A DNA stretch of 64,000 nucleotides from Macrostomum hystrix (GCA_950097015.1 CATNEN010000039.1:12928501-12992500), one strand, 5' to 3'. Positions 46,076-58,075 are shown, counted from the first letter of the stretch. Notes: generated from the letters alone by a model not told the origin. Numbers and translations are program-made.

Positions 46076-46955
46076 GGATCAGGTGTGTTTGACTTTGAAC
46101 TAACGGATCAGGTGTGTTTGACTTTGAACTAACGGATCAGGTGTGTTTGACTTTGAACTAACGGATCAGGTGTGTTTGACTTTGAACTAACGGATCAGGT
46201 GTGTTTGACTTTGAACTAACGGATCAGGTGTGTTTGACTTTGAACTAACGGATCAGGTGTGTTTGACTTTGAACTAACGGATCAGGTGTGTTTGACTTTG
46301 AACTAACGGATCAGGTGTGTTTGACTTTGAACTAACGGATCAGGTGTGTTTGACTTTGAACTAACGGATCAGGTGTGTTTGACTTTGAACTAACGGATCA
46401 GGTGTGTTTGACTTTGAACTAACGGATCAGGTGTGTTTGACTTTGAACTAACGGATCAGGTGTGTTTGACTTTGAACTAACGGATCAGGTGTGTTTGACT
46501 TTGAACTAACGGATCAGGTGTGTTTGACTTTGAACTAACGGATCAGGTGTTTGACTTTAAACTAACGGATCAGGTGTGTTTGACTTTGAACTAACGGATC
46601 AGGTGAGTTTGACTTTGAACTAACGGATCAGGTGAGTTTGACTTTGAACTAACGGATCAGGCGTGTTTGACTTTGAACTAACGGATCAGGCGTGTTTGAC
46701 TTTGAACTAACGGATCAGGTGTGTTTGACTTTGAACTAACGGATCAGGTGTGTTTGACTTTGAACTAACGGATCAGGTGAGTTTGACTTTGAACTAACGG
46801 ATCAGGTGTGTTTGACTTTGAACTAACGGATCAGGCGAGTTTGACTTTGAACTAACGGATCAGGCGAGTTTGACTTTGAACTAACGGATCAGGTGTGTTT
46901 GACTTTGAACTAACGGATCAGGCGAGTTTGACTTTGAACTAACGGATCAGGTGAG
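46076..46955. repeat. 29-bp minisatellite
   Basis: About 30 nearly identical units made of ggatcaggtgtgtttgactt plus tgaactaac. Variants read ggatcaggtgagtttg or ggatcaggcgagtttg. A stray partial copy lies at 47190-47230. Confidence 0.9.
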
Positions 46956-46959
46956 TTTT

Positions 46960-47955
46960 TATCCAGATATTTTACAAAGATATTTTTGTCCCAGATAGCC
47001 CTTTCGCATACTACTAATAGATTTTTAAATGCGCTTTTTTAATAGGCCACAATGGGATAGCTTAAAAAGTTCACTCGAACAAAAACGAAATTGAATCTCA
47101 ATATTAAGCAAATTATGTGTTTATAACTTGATTACTCGTTTAATGCATTAGCTAGTAGCATAATAATTGCAGGAGGGCTGCGGGCAATGGCTAGGTGTGT
47201 TTGACTTTGAACTAACGGATCAGGCGAGTGAGACTCTGACATGAAAGATCAGCTAGGTAAATTTTTTCGGGTGCCTAAGTAGTCTACAAAACCTTTGTAA
47301 GAATAATGTTGAACAGATATTATATATTTAAAATTAATACGGCTCATAATAAATAAACAACCGAGTAAAAAAACGTTTTTTGTTTTACACTGGATACTGT
47401 GAACTGCAAAATAAAAAAGGCAACAAATAACAATAAGCATGTACACTTCGAAGATTAAAAAAAAACAAAAAAAACTTTTTTTTGAACCGTGGTGCGAGAG
47501 GCAAACAGGTTAACCGCTATGCCACCTACCCCCCCTAGCTAGAAGCATAGCAAATATTGATACGCTGTTTCGGATTTGTTTGTAATTGTATATTGCCGAT
47601 GAAATACTTGGTCCAGTTGCTTATATACTGTATACAGCATATAAAGTTATGTAATAGGCCTCTAAAACATAAAGTTGTGCAAGTTAAAATTACACGAGAA
47701 AGATAATTTGTTTAAAGCGAAAGCGATTTGTTTAAATTGTCGAACAGTAAAAAATATTTTCTAACATGTTTGTTAAAATAGGCGCGAACCAAAATATATA
47801 TTTTGTAATAAAATGTTGTTAAACAATTGCAAATAAAACATTATATAAGCAGCAATTTTGGAGAGGAATTCATCGTGTGCCTTCGGGACAACTTTCCATA
47901 CAAACAAGCACACATCCTAAATCTTTTGAAAATTAGTTGTTTTGAAACTATACCT
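46960..47955. other. A/T-rich spacer with SINE B scraps
   Basis: Short SINE B pieces occur near 47171-47190 (gcaggagggctgcgggcaat) and 47490-47530 (gtgcgagaggcaaacagg). Nothing else is recognised. Confidence 0.45.
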
Positions 47956-47962
47956 GAAGCAG

Positions 47963-48276
47963 AATATTCAGAGAAGGGAAAGACTTGCATGAACAGGAGT
48001 GTTCAGAATATTCAGAGAAGGGAAAGACTTGCATGAACAGGAGTGTTCAGAATATTCAGAGAAGGGAAAGACTTGCATGAACAGGAGTGTTCAGAATATT
48101 CAGAGAAGGGAAAGACTTGCATGAACAGGAGTGTTCAGAATATTCAGAGAAGGGAAAGACTTGCATGAACAGGAGTGTTCAGAATATTCAGAGAAGGGAA
48201 AGACTTGCATGAACAGGAGTGTTCAGAATATTCAGAGAAGGGAAAGACTTGCATGAACAGGAGTGTTCAGAATATT
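47963..48276. repeat. 44-bp minisatellite
   Basis: Seven virtually identical units containing gaagggaaagacttgcatga and acaggagtgttcagaatatt. It lies downstream of DUF1294 copy 3. Confidence 0.9.
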
Positions 48277-48446
48277 TAGAGGACAACGAAAGTAATACCC
48301 GAATTTCGGAGTTTATCCATAGGTACTCAAAGGCCTATTGCTGTGACCCTCTAATCCACAGGTACACCTGACGGATTAAGTGCATAACCGGTGCTAAAAG
48401 ACCTCTCAGGCCACGTAAACACGTACAAGAGAGAGAGAGGGAAACG

Positions 48447-48908
48447 CTACCCTAGAGAATTAATAACATCTGCGCCAATTAAATTGGTTATATTGGCCAC
48501 AGAGAACTGGCCAACTGGGCCAAATGGCACAGCTAGGAAGGCAATCAACAGCCAAGCGGCATTGATCGGCACTAAAAACAATGAGCAAGTCACAAAGCAA
48601 GCTTTCCTGACCTTGTGCCAGCAGAAAAGCATGGCAAGAAACAGGCCCAAAAAACCACAGAAGAAGGTGCAGACCAGCAGAGCAGCTTCAGAAAGGCGCC
48701 AGCCACCCGCTTCCGCCTGTGACTTGTCAAAGGCAGTCAGAAGGAAGGTAATCAGCGTTTGGAAAATAAAATATGCGGCAAGAAGGGCAGTCAAAGAATC
48801 ATTTGAAAGGTTGCCAAATTTACCAACAAGAGCAACAGCTAAAAATATAACAAAAAATGGGATGAAGACCAACAGGAACTGGCAGCACTTTCCTAGTTTC
48901 CGTGACAT
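48447..48908 (-). CDS. DUF1294-family membrane protein, copy 3
   Basis: 153 residues and the best match to the family: FDKSQAEAGGWRLSEAALL followed by a TM segment and CWHKVRKACF. It has four membrane segments plus a C-terminal extension of about 25 residues that the other copies lack. An acceptor (actttcag) lies 17 nt upstream of the ATG. Three copies in the same orientation within 5.5 kb indicate tandem duplication. Confidence 0.8.
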   Translation of the reverse strand: MSRKLGKCCQFLLVFIPFFVIFLAVALVGKFGNLSNDSLTALLAAYFIFQTLITFLLTAFDKSQAEAGGWRLSEAALLVCTFFCGFLGLFLAMLFCWHKVRKACFVTCSLFLVPINAAWLLIAFLAVPFGPVGQFSVANITNLIGADVINSLG

Positions 48909-50541
48909 ATTGGCTGCAAAATGAGCTGAAAGTAAGAATTAAAAATGTAATAATGATACTGAAAATGTGAGACATTGTTGGCTAATGTATCTAAGTTAAA
49001 AAATGGTTGATACTTAACCAGTTAATATAGTTAAATAGGATAGGCCTATAGGATATAAATAGGTTAACTTACCAGTATAAATTAAACTTCATTTTAAAAT
49101 GTTCTTTAAACTCTTCTAGATTATAAATTTGAACATTGTTTTTACAAAATCGAAAAAAATATAGAATTCTGAATAGACTAGCTATAGTATATTAAAAAAA
49201 TTGGTAGCATCATTAAAGATTAAGCAAATATGTTCTTAAAAAGCACTACTCATGGCTTTAATTATGTTACTTAAGCTAAAAAACAACTTTGATTTTACTT
49301 AGGAAATTTGAGCTAATTTACTTGTCTTAAAAAGGTTAGATTGGCATGCAGTAATTACCTTAATATCTAACCCAAGGGCTCAATAATTACTTCCCCTGAT
49401 AGTGATAGTGGAAGATAGTGAAATTTCTTCAAATGACAAAAAGAGCCCTAGAATGAAACTTAAGATAGACTTTAACTGTTTCTAAACAGTTCATTCGAGG
49501 CATTCTATTTTTGTCTAGCTATGCATTTGCTACTTTGTTGATAGCCATTCCTATTTTGTTATTCACATATAAATAGAAAGGTTATTTGAGACTGTTGTAA
49601 TTTATTTTGTACAGTAGTGGTAGACTCAAATTAAAAGTAGATAATAAAAGCTGCTTACTCAAGACACAAACGGTTTCTAGGATATTTAAAAATGTAACTT
49701 AATTAATTAAGTATTTTGTAGCTAAGAAGTTGCTAAAAGAGCATTGAATCAATTACTTTTACTCCTTATTTGTCACAGGATTATTGCCACAGCAAAATTA
49801 GCTGTCAAAACCCATATACGGGCATATTCCAGTTCTTGCTCCCGGCAACAGCTACACATATTAGCTATAGTTTAAAAAAGTAGTAGTGGTAGTAGATTAT
49901 TTGGCTCTGGCGAAACGCCAGTTATGCAAAAAAAGAATGCAAATTTATTATGTCGTAAAGTTTAGCGAAGCTAATTCATAACCAAGTGATAAAAAATAAC
50001 GAAATAACGAAGGAAAGAAAATAAATTAAAGCATATATATAAGCGAAAAAGCGAAAACCGAAAAGTGGTTTGAAAAGATGTCGCTGCAGTGCTAGGGTAG
50101 ATTGTTAAAAGCTTTCCACAAACCTTAAATAATGTAGATCAATTCTACAGCAATATTGTTACACGCAAGTATATAATTGCATGAGTAAAAACAACTATAA
50201 GGTGACGGTGTTATACCTTCAAAAACCCGGAAAATAAAATAATACAATTTAGAGCAGAATTTCCATCTCTGTAGTCTAACTATACTAGATCATTCAGATT
50301 TTGTTAATTGGCTATTTAATGAGCTTGTGATAATTCGAACCTTTGCTTCAAATTCATTCGAAAATACAATTAACTATCTTTCTTTGAAAGTAGCAAGGAC
50401 GCATACGATGACGAAAAGTTTATTTAATATTTTATAGCTTTTTCTCGGCTTGGCTGGTCCCTACTACGAATGACATAATCTAAGTATTAATAGACTACAG
50501 TTGAGCAAAGTTATATTACATTTAAGGTCTTCTTTTTTGCA
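48909..50541. other. A/T-rich intergenic region
   Basis: It separates the minus-strand DUF1294 cluster from the plus-strand lectin gene, so both promoters may be here. No specific element is recognised. Confidence 0.4.
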
Positions 50542-53500
50542 ATGACAATGTCCATTTGTCCTTTTAAAACTTATAAAAATTACCCTATCAACAATTTATT
50601 CTCTATCTTTTTTGCATCGACTTTGTTGATTATCAGCTGTTTGTCAGAATTTTCCGCATGTGCAGAGTTTCTTCAAGATGGGGATGCTGCATCTATGGAA
50701 GGTGCAAAGTCGTTTTTTCTTAAAAAGGATTTGTCACTATCAAAGCCTTATCATGGTAAGTTTGAATATAATATTATATAATGTCAAAGGGTAGCTAGCT
50801 TGGCCTAAACCCCAGTGGGGCTAAATGTGTGCCTACTGCCTAGCTATGCATAGCTTGTTAGCTTTTTATTTCCCTTGGTATTAGTATCAAGGCATAATAG
50901 GCAATAGGCCTTGGCTAAAGCTAGCTAGCTTTCTTGATTATAAAGTGATATGTTGATATTAGGCCCTACTATTAATTATAGGGGCCTAGCCATGCCCTTG
51001 CCTTGACTTGGTAATTCAACAGATTTTATCATTTTTATCATAAAATTGTTGTTAACAGAAAATGCACACATTTTTAGCAGTTATAACACTTGATACATTA
51101 AAAATAAAAACAAGAGCCTTGAAATGAAGGATGCCAAATAAAGTCATGAAGGATACAAAAATCACAATAGGGCCTATTCAGTTCAATTAGGCCTAGTCCA
51201 ATTGGCAATATATCTTTATATCCCCTTATAACTGAACTCATGCAAAAAACATTAAAACTGTGTTTTATTGGTCCCAGGTCATTTCGGTGACAAGACATTT
51301 CGGTGACAGTCATTTCGGTGACAGAATTGGTCAGTTTGGTGACAACTATTTTTGCACCTAAATATGCAGAGAAAACAGCCTTCCATAATCCAGCAGCAGC
51401 TTAAAGCCTGCACTCGCCTTGTCAATCCAAAACAAAAAAATGATTATTATGCACATTTAATTAGGAACAAATAACTATTGAAACTATTGACTACTCATTA
51501 AATAATTTAATAATTTAACTCATTTAAAGTAAAACCTAGACTTAATCAGAGTGATGCAGCTTCTTATTAATACTTAGGCCTATAGCATTATTTAATTAAT
51601 ACTTTATAAGTGTGCATAGTTAAAATGGAATGCTGTTTTTTAGCATATTTAGGTGAAAAAATATGAGATAGGCCTTGTTTTATTCCTAGAAATATTTTCC
51701 TGTGAAATTAGTATTTTGTTTGTTTAAATGCACCAATTTGTTTAAATGCTCCGAAAATAAAAGGTTTTACTGAAGTTGTGGATGTGAGGGGAGAAGTTTT
51801 ACTATAAATACACGAGTGAAAGAGAGGGAAAAATAACCTCGTGCCTGACGAAGTTCGGAATAAAGAAAGATTGAATTTAAAGTGTTCGTGTTAAAGTTAT
51901 TTGAGAAAAAGAGACATTGCGAAAGAAAAGTAAATAGAGTGAAGAATAGCTGTAAATCTAGATCCACTGGAAAGCCCTATGAAGCGGACTGCAGATTGAA
52001 ATTGAAGACTGACTGAAGATTGAATTGAAGGTTAACTGAATAATAATTGAAGAGTGCTAAAGACTGATAAAGACGGATAAAGATTGATACAAAGTACTTA
52101 TAGAAATACTAATACTAAGTAATACAAAATACTGTATTACTTATAGAAATAATACAGTAAAGTTATAAGCAGAAGGGAATATAAAGGAAAGATACCGGCC
52201 ATATTGAAAGTATATAACGCTACCATATTTGAATACATAAATGCTACCAATTTGAATTGAGATAAGAAATACATAAAGCCAATAATTAAAGAGATTCATA
52301 AGATTGACAAAAGTATAAAAGGCCTACAACAACTTTGGTAACAGCAATAGGATTAAAATTAGCCCGGTAACATCTTTGGTGGCATTGTTAGGATTAATAT
52401 TGAATAAGAGGGAAGCCCTACGACAACTTTGGTGGCAGTGGTAAAGGATTTACCTTTTTGAGCCTGTCTAGGTTTAATATTATAAGCAAAAACATTTTTT
52501 TAGACTTCTAATTTAAATCTTAATGAAAAATGTGTACTAATTAATATAGTTACTAAATACTTAAGGATTTTTGAGGTGTTGATATATTTATTTTATAAAA
52601 ATTAAATACCTTGTTAAGATATTTTCCCTTTCATATACTTAAACACGTGCTTTAATGCACTACTTTTAATTTAATTTAGTAGCTACTGTGGCAATAACTA
52701 AGACTCTCTTTCTGTCAGGCCCCTGGGACTTTGGTGGCAGCACTCTAATCACGTCTGAGTATGTCCGCCTGACTTCGGACTCTGCGTCACAATCTGGCGC
52801 AGTTTGGTGCTCAACACCAGTTACAATGCGTCACTGGGAGGCTCATGTACACTTTAGAGTGCACGGATCCACTGGTAATCTGTTTGGCGATGGTTTTGCT
52901 TTCTGGTAAGCCAATAAAAACTTGCAATTAGGTATTATAATACTTACATATGAATACTTCTGTTGCACTTAGCTATTTTATGTAGTGATTTAAGTATTAA
53001 TGTACTGTTCGTGTAATTTTTTGCCAGAGAAACTTTGGTAGCAGCTGTAGCATGATAGATGATAATCAGCGCCCTAAATTATGCCCTCTCTCAGGTACGT
53101 AGACGCAACTAACCGGTTCACTGGCCCTGTGTTCGGCAATCAGGATCATTTTCGCGGCCTTGGCGTCTTCTTTGATACCTATAGCAACCACAATGGGCCG
53201 CACAGTCACGATCATCCCTACATATCAGCTATCGTTAGCAATGGCACTCACAGCTACGATCACGATCGGGATGGCACACACCTGCAGCTGGCTGGGTGTA
53301 CAGCCAAGTTTCGCAATCGAGATCACGACACTCTAGCCGCTATTAGCTACGTTGACAATGTGCTTACTGTGTCCACGGATATTGACAATAAGGTAGAATG
53401 CATTGCATCTATTATTGGGGTTTTTAGATCCTATAATCGATTGTTTTTTACCATGTGTCCCGGATTTTTTATCGCTACAGTGCCCTAATAAATTCTTTGG

Positions 53501-54532
53501 AATCAGAATCCCTCGATCCAATACTAAAAATATTTTCATGAGGGCTGCGGGAAATGGCACATCATTTGGTGACACTAGACCCGCAGCCATCGAGGAGGCA
53601 ATTCTGCTCATTTCGCTGACTCCTCAGTACACACGCACACAGATACTGTACGCTGGCATACGCTCACACAGGTGTGTACATCTGCCCTGGCTTTCTCATA
53701 GTCAGGCAGTGTACACTTCACTGTGCTTTGGAGGTTGGCCCTCAAGGGGCTAAATTGCACGACAAGCCCAAAGCCTTCTCTTCGCGGCTGCGCCTTAATT
53801 TAATGTGACCTCGCCGCGGAATCGAACTCAGAGTTAACTGCTCCGTCACTGACCCCTTCCCTCAATCCGAACCCAGGGAATGTGGCAGCGCTGTCTCCGT
53901 GTCAACAATGTCCGTCTGCCGACTCACTTTATCTTCGGCGCCAGCGCCATGACTGGTGATCTGTCAGACTATCACGACTTGTTGTCAATCAAGATTTATG
54001 AAGTTGATTTTCCTAGAGTGAGTTTTACCGCAATCATTATTTGTAACCCGCCGTGTTTTTGTTTTTTTACATTTCTATTTTCTCTAAATTTCATTATAGA
54101 AGCCAACCGATCTGCAAGATCTAACCAGAGACTACAGGACCATCGAACCATCGGCCGATAACTCGGAGCCAGATAGAGGTTTGTTGACAATAAAGTGTAT
54201 TTTTTGTATTGTTTTTGTCGTAGGGAAGATTAGCGGGACTTAAGCTGATAATTGAATGCAAAGTTGTAGTATTTGTAGTATTTAGCATGCTTGCAGCGGT
54301 GGGTTGACAATTATCGATAGTTATCAAGCGACATTTCATTTTTAAACGGTATAGAATAGATTTCCGACCTGTTTTTCCTACAGTGCACATCGATCAACCC
54401 GTGCCTAGCCGTTGGACCGGTTTCCGCATCTTCCTGCTGATCCTATTCTCACTAATTGGCATAGCGGCAGTGATTGTTGGCGTATATTTCTACTACACGA
54501 AGCAGGAGCAAAATAGAAAGCGATTCTATTAA
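50542..54532 (+). CDS. LMAN2: VIP36/ERGIC-53-type L-type cargo lectin
   Basis: Six coding exons: 50542-50755, 52719-52905, 53095-53392, 53877-54017, 54100-54178, 54384-54532, giving 355 residues with consistent phases. This family binds high-mannose N-glycans and shuttles glycoproteins between ER and Golgi. The N-terminal hydrophobic stretch (about residues 18-40) is the signal peptide. The lectin domain begins with SLSKPYHGPWDFGG and includes FGDGFAFW, GPVFGNQDHFRGLGVFFDTY, ISAIVSNGTHSYDHDRDG and FGASAMTGDLSDYHD, with the Asp/Asn residues expected for calcium and mannose binding. A single TM segment precedes the cytosolic tail QNRKRFY; the KRFY end is typical of the VIP36/VIPL branch. VIPL (LMAN2L) is the alternative assignment. 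Intron 1 is about 1.96 kb; intron 3 carries a SINE B. Confidence 0.93.
51770..52470 (+). mobile_element. Possible LTR retrotransposon remnant in the lectin intron
   Basis: A TATA-like ctataaata (near 51802) and an aataaag (near 51858) are followed by leader-like caactttggtggcagtgg near 52425-52442, which resembles the primer-binding region after an LTR. No gag-pol frame or second LTR is visible. Confidence 0.25.
53533..53852 (-). mobile_element. SINE family B, copy in lectin intron 3
   Basis: It matches the family from ggctgcgggaaatggcacat to cctcgccgcggaatcgaact. It lies just before the acceptor of exon 4. Confidence 0.78.
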
Positions 54533-54617
54533 CCCGAAGGCTTAATTTTGGTTAGTTTTTTATGTCTCGCAATGGTTGTCCGGGCCATAGACAGGGATAT
54601 CACTCGATTTGAACTTG

Positions 54618-55736
54618 TACGAGGGGTGTCCAAAAAGTAGTGGGAATTTAAAATGTAGCTCATAATCGGATTCAGACACATTAAATTTCTATACGTTTTA
54701 TGAAAGCGGATTTATGTATCTCTGTAATGCTTATTTAATTTTGCTATTATCTTCTAGCATTCAAAAGTTATGAACAATTTAGTGCAGTTCCCCAGGGTAC
54801 AACTTACAGAAACTTTAACAAGTAGTCGTCATTAAGATGAAGCATTTGTTTTTGTTGGGGGTTCGAAGTTAGGCAGCCAGGTTTCATCACCCGTGACAAT
54901 GAGCTTTCGAAAGGCCTCCCATCCATTTCGATCTTCAACAAGCCTGAAGTTGTTGTTGCATGTGTTTTGTCGCTGTGCTTTCATCTCCGGGGTGAGAAGC
55001 CTGGGAACCCACCTGGCACTGACCTTATCGAGATTCATGCTGCGGATGCAATGATGAACTGTGGACTTGGGCGTATCCAGACGGTCAGCAATTTTCCTGA
55101 TGGTAAGGCCAGCATCTTCTTCAAGGAGATCCAAAATGCGATCTTTAAGAGTCTTGGATGCGGGCATCCTTGACCGACCGAATTTTGGCAATGCCGCCAC
55201 ATTGGTTCGACCGGTCTCAAACTCCTCAATCCATCGGTAAACCGTGCTTTTGCTTACTGCGTGTTGTCCATGGATGCGCTGCAGGTTACTCAAAATCTCG
55301 GACCCATTGTGTCCCATGCTCCACAGAGTGAAAATAGCTGTCCCTCTCTCGAGTGGATGTCCGACATGTTTGCACAATCTTCGGATGCTTCAAATGCGCA
55401 AGTATACTTGCTGAGCTGGCTTGCATCTAAAGCTTGAGACTGACTGGCTTTGGTGATGCTTGCATGAGCATAGTTCTCATGTTGAGCCCATAGACATGCT
55501 CAAGCATTTCTGTACGCATCACGCGTAAACTTGATCCAGAAAAAATTGCAAAGCAAAAATTTCTTCATTGAAAGCCTTCAAAATGTCATCTTCTGTAAGT
55601 CGTACCATGGGGAACTGTACTAAATGGCTCATAACTTTTTAATGCCAGAAGACATTGACAAAATGCAAAAAATATTGCATAGATAGATAAATCCGCTTTC
55701 AAGAAAAGTTAAAGAAATTTTGACTCTTTGCCTGCT
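54618..55736 (-). mobile_element. Decayed mariner-type DNA transposon
   Basis: One terminus, tacgaggggtgtccaaaaag at 54618, is typical of mariner ends and follows TTG/TA context. Long subterminal segments are inverted repeats: tgaaagcggatttat and acagttcccca-like blocks at 54700-54810 and, reversed, at 55600-55710. The opposite terminus is not recognisable. The transposase frame inside is incomplete. Confidence 0.75.
54832..55377 (-). pseudogene. Mariner transposase, C-terminally truncated
   Basis: The 181-residue frame keeps the paired helix-turn-helix DNA-binding region (KSTVYRWIEEFETGRTNV, then KIADRLDTPKSTVHHCIRSM) and the first catalytic block VTGDETWL with its Asp. It ends about a dozen residues later, so the second and third catalytic Asp positions are absent. 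A separate 29-codon frame starting MVRLTEDDILKAF lies upstream around 55608-55520. The product cannot be an active transposase. Confidence 0.82.
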
Positions 55737-56494
55737 TTTGCTTCAAGTGGTGGTGAACTCTATTCTGTATTATTTATTTTGTACACGGGTCTGCACTGCT
55801 TGGAATTTCCGAGCTGTTTGTTAACAGACAAAGGGTATTTTATTTTTTATTAAGTTAGGCTTTTAGGTGCTTTGTGTCTCATATATCAAAAGTACGAGTT
55901 CGCATACGCTAATTGTGCTACTGTCGGTCTCTATCAGTAGTAGTACTTTTTTCTTATCGTCGCCAAAAGAATCTAACGATGCGCCTGGCCACAAGTGTTG
56001 TGTCTGTATGTTGAATGTTGATGGTCTTAATTTGAATGCTTGAATGCTGCAGTCAAAAACTGACAAAACTCGAGTGTAAATTTTCCTAAACAAGCTCTTC
56101 CGAACGAGAATTACCGATTCTTAACAGTTGATGTTGGAAGTTTGCGAACCCGTGTTAGTTAAAATACATTTATAAAGCCATTTACATTCAAAAGTTCATT
56201 GAATCAAAAAGCTGTAAGTGCATTTCAGCTTTATTTGTTTATTTTTTATTTAAAATCTGTCGAATTCACTATGATAATCGATCGCAATCCCCCTTAGACA
56301 CTAAATGTAAACCTAGATCTGCGTGTACTTTTGTCATGATCTAGTATCATAACACTACACGAAATCTCAAAGATATGTATGTCTGTCTACAGAGCCTAAA
56401 TTCCTGAACCAATTACTAAATATATGGATTGGCATTATAAGAGAGATGACAATATGAAGGACCAATATTTTATTATTATTTAGTTAATTATTAT

Positions 56495-57245
56495 GCCCCA
56501 ATTCGGTCACATGTGCAGCCGACGCTATTGTACGGCTGTTCAGTCCATGGACTGGGGAGCCGCCACACCCACCCTTATCAGTAGGAAGACCACGAGGGAA
56601 CTCCAAATACTCACTGGCTTCTTCACGATAGCTCCCAAACCTGTCGGAGACCCTGGTGTCGGAGACCCTGGTGTCGGAGACACTGGTGTCGGACACCCTG
56701 GTGTCGGAGACCCTGGTGTCGGAGACCCTGGTGTCGGAGACCCTGGTGTCGGAGACCCTGGTGTCGGAGACCCTGGTGTCGGAGACCCTGGTGTCGGAGA
56801 CCCTGGTGTCGGAGACCCTGGTGTCGGAGACCCTGGTGTCGGAGACCCTGGTGTCGGAGACCCTGGTGTCGGAAACCCTGGTGTCGGAGACCCTGGTGTC
56901 GGAGACCCTGGTGTCGGAGACTCTGGTGTCGGAGACCCTGGTGTCGGAGACCCTAAACTACTAACGTTGCTCGGTACAAACTTTTGGAGCGAATCCGTAT
57001 TGGTTCAAAAATGAAAAAAATTAACAATTCAATCAATCAAAAATATTTGAGATCCCCATCATCATCAAGAGATCCCCCGCGTGATCATTCAACTGTCAAT
57101 TACACCAGTTATTGCTAGCATCTACTTAGCAGCTGGGTGAACTGAAGCAATGCAGAGTTAAGTGTCTTTCTAAATGACACAGATTTTTTTTGTGGACTCG
57201 GGAATCGAACCACCGAACTTCGTGAGTTCTATGCTCTAACCACAC
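56495..57245 (-). mobile_element. SINE family A copy split by a minisatellite
   Basis: The body start (cagtccatggactgggg, acacccaccc) lies at 56495-56575. The continuation (ttattgctagcatc, cagctgggtgaactgaagca and the tRNA-like head) lies at 57095-57245. About 500 bp containing a 15-bp array separates them. Confidence 0.65.
56643..56955. repeat. 15-bp minisatellite
   Basis: About 21 copies of ggagaccctggtgtc. It encodes GVGDP repeats in one frame and SETLV in another. These frames are by-products. Confidence 0.9.
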
Positions 57246-58075
57246 CCTTATAGTGCGTAGAGTATGATATAACTATAGTAATAATACATAGTTAAACTAT
57301 TATTGGCAACATATTAAGGCCAAGTCAGACATTCAGTATGCGTGAGGCAATTCAACTTTTAGATTTATCTAATATCAAGGGGTTTGAGAAAGATTATTGG
57401 TTGTCAAACTGTTGCGTGACTTGCATGAGTCTAGAGATTCTTAGTAGTTTGCGTCGCTGATTTATTTTTGGCTAACTGTCTTCATCAATAAATATGCGAG
57501 TACAGAAATGAGAGCTACAATTGGCGCAATTTAAATGCGAATTTCTAATGTTGTTGAGTACAGTTTGGTCTATTAATACTTTACTGTATTAAAAATCTTC
57601 TGTGTAGGTCGGGCTTCTCTTCTTTCCAACGATCCCAAATTCCATAATTAGTCTGCCCTGTACTAATCGCCCAGATACCATCTGCACACATGCGCCCAAT
57701 TCAAGCTGCAGCCATATACGCTATACGTGTATGCGCGCGGCAGCTTGAATCTAGATTCTTTTTAGCCAAAAAAAATTCTTTCTCATTGCGCACATGTGCA
57801 TAAGTACAGATTATGAGTCCACTCATTAGCCAGATGGCCTGGATAACGCCATGTGGGTGGTCTTGGATCAGGATTAGAGAAAATAATTATTAATTTTTAT
57901 TATCACATAAGATGCAAGTGTGTGCATGTTGTTGGGTTACTAAGGGCGCAGTTTCGATATCCACCCACCCTATATTTTGTTCTCAGTTTTTCTCAGTTTC
58001 TCTATGATCTCATAGTTGTACATGTTCGTGTTTTTTATCGAAAATCTTTTTGGTCTATCGACCTTAATGGATATT

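Noticed and set aside
46076-48276. CRISPR array as an explanation for the regular repeats
   Set aside because: The units are head-to-tail tandem copies without unique spacers, in a eukaryotic context.
48391-48924. A 177-residue plus-strand frame
   Set aside because: Antisense shadow of DUF1294 copy 3, which has family motifs and membrane segments on the minus strand.
56493-57014. GVGDP and SETLV repeat proteins
   Set aside because: By-products of the 15-bp array inside a split SINE.
57690-57765. An inverted repeat, attcaagctgc ... gcagcttgaat
   Set aside because: An 11-bp stem with a long loop, within chance expectation for a window this size.
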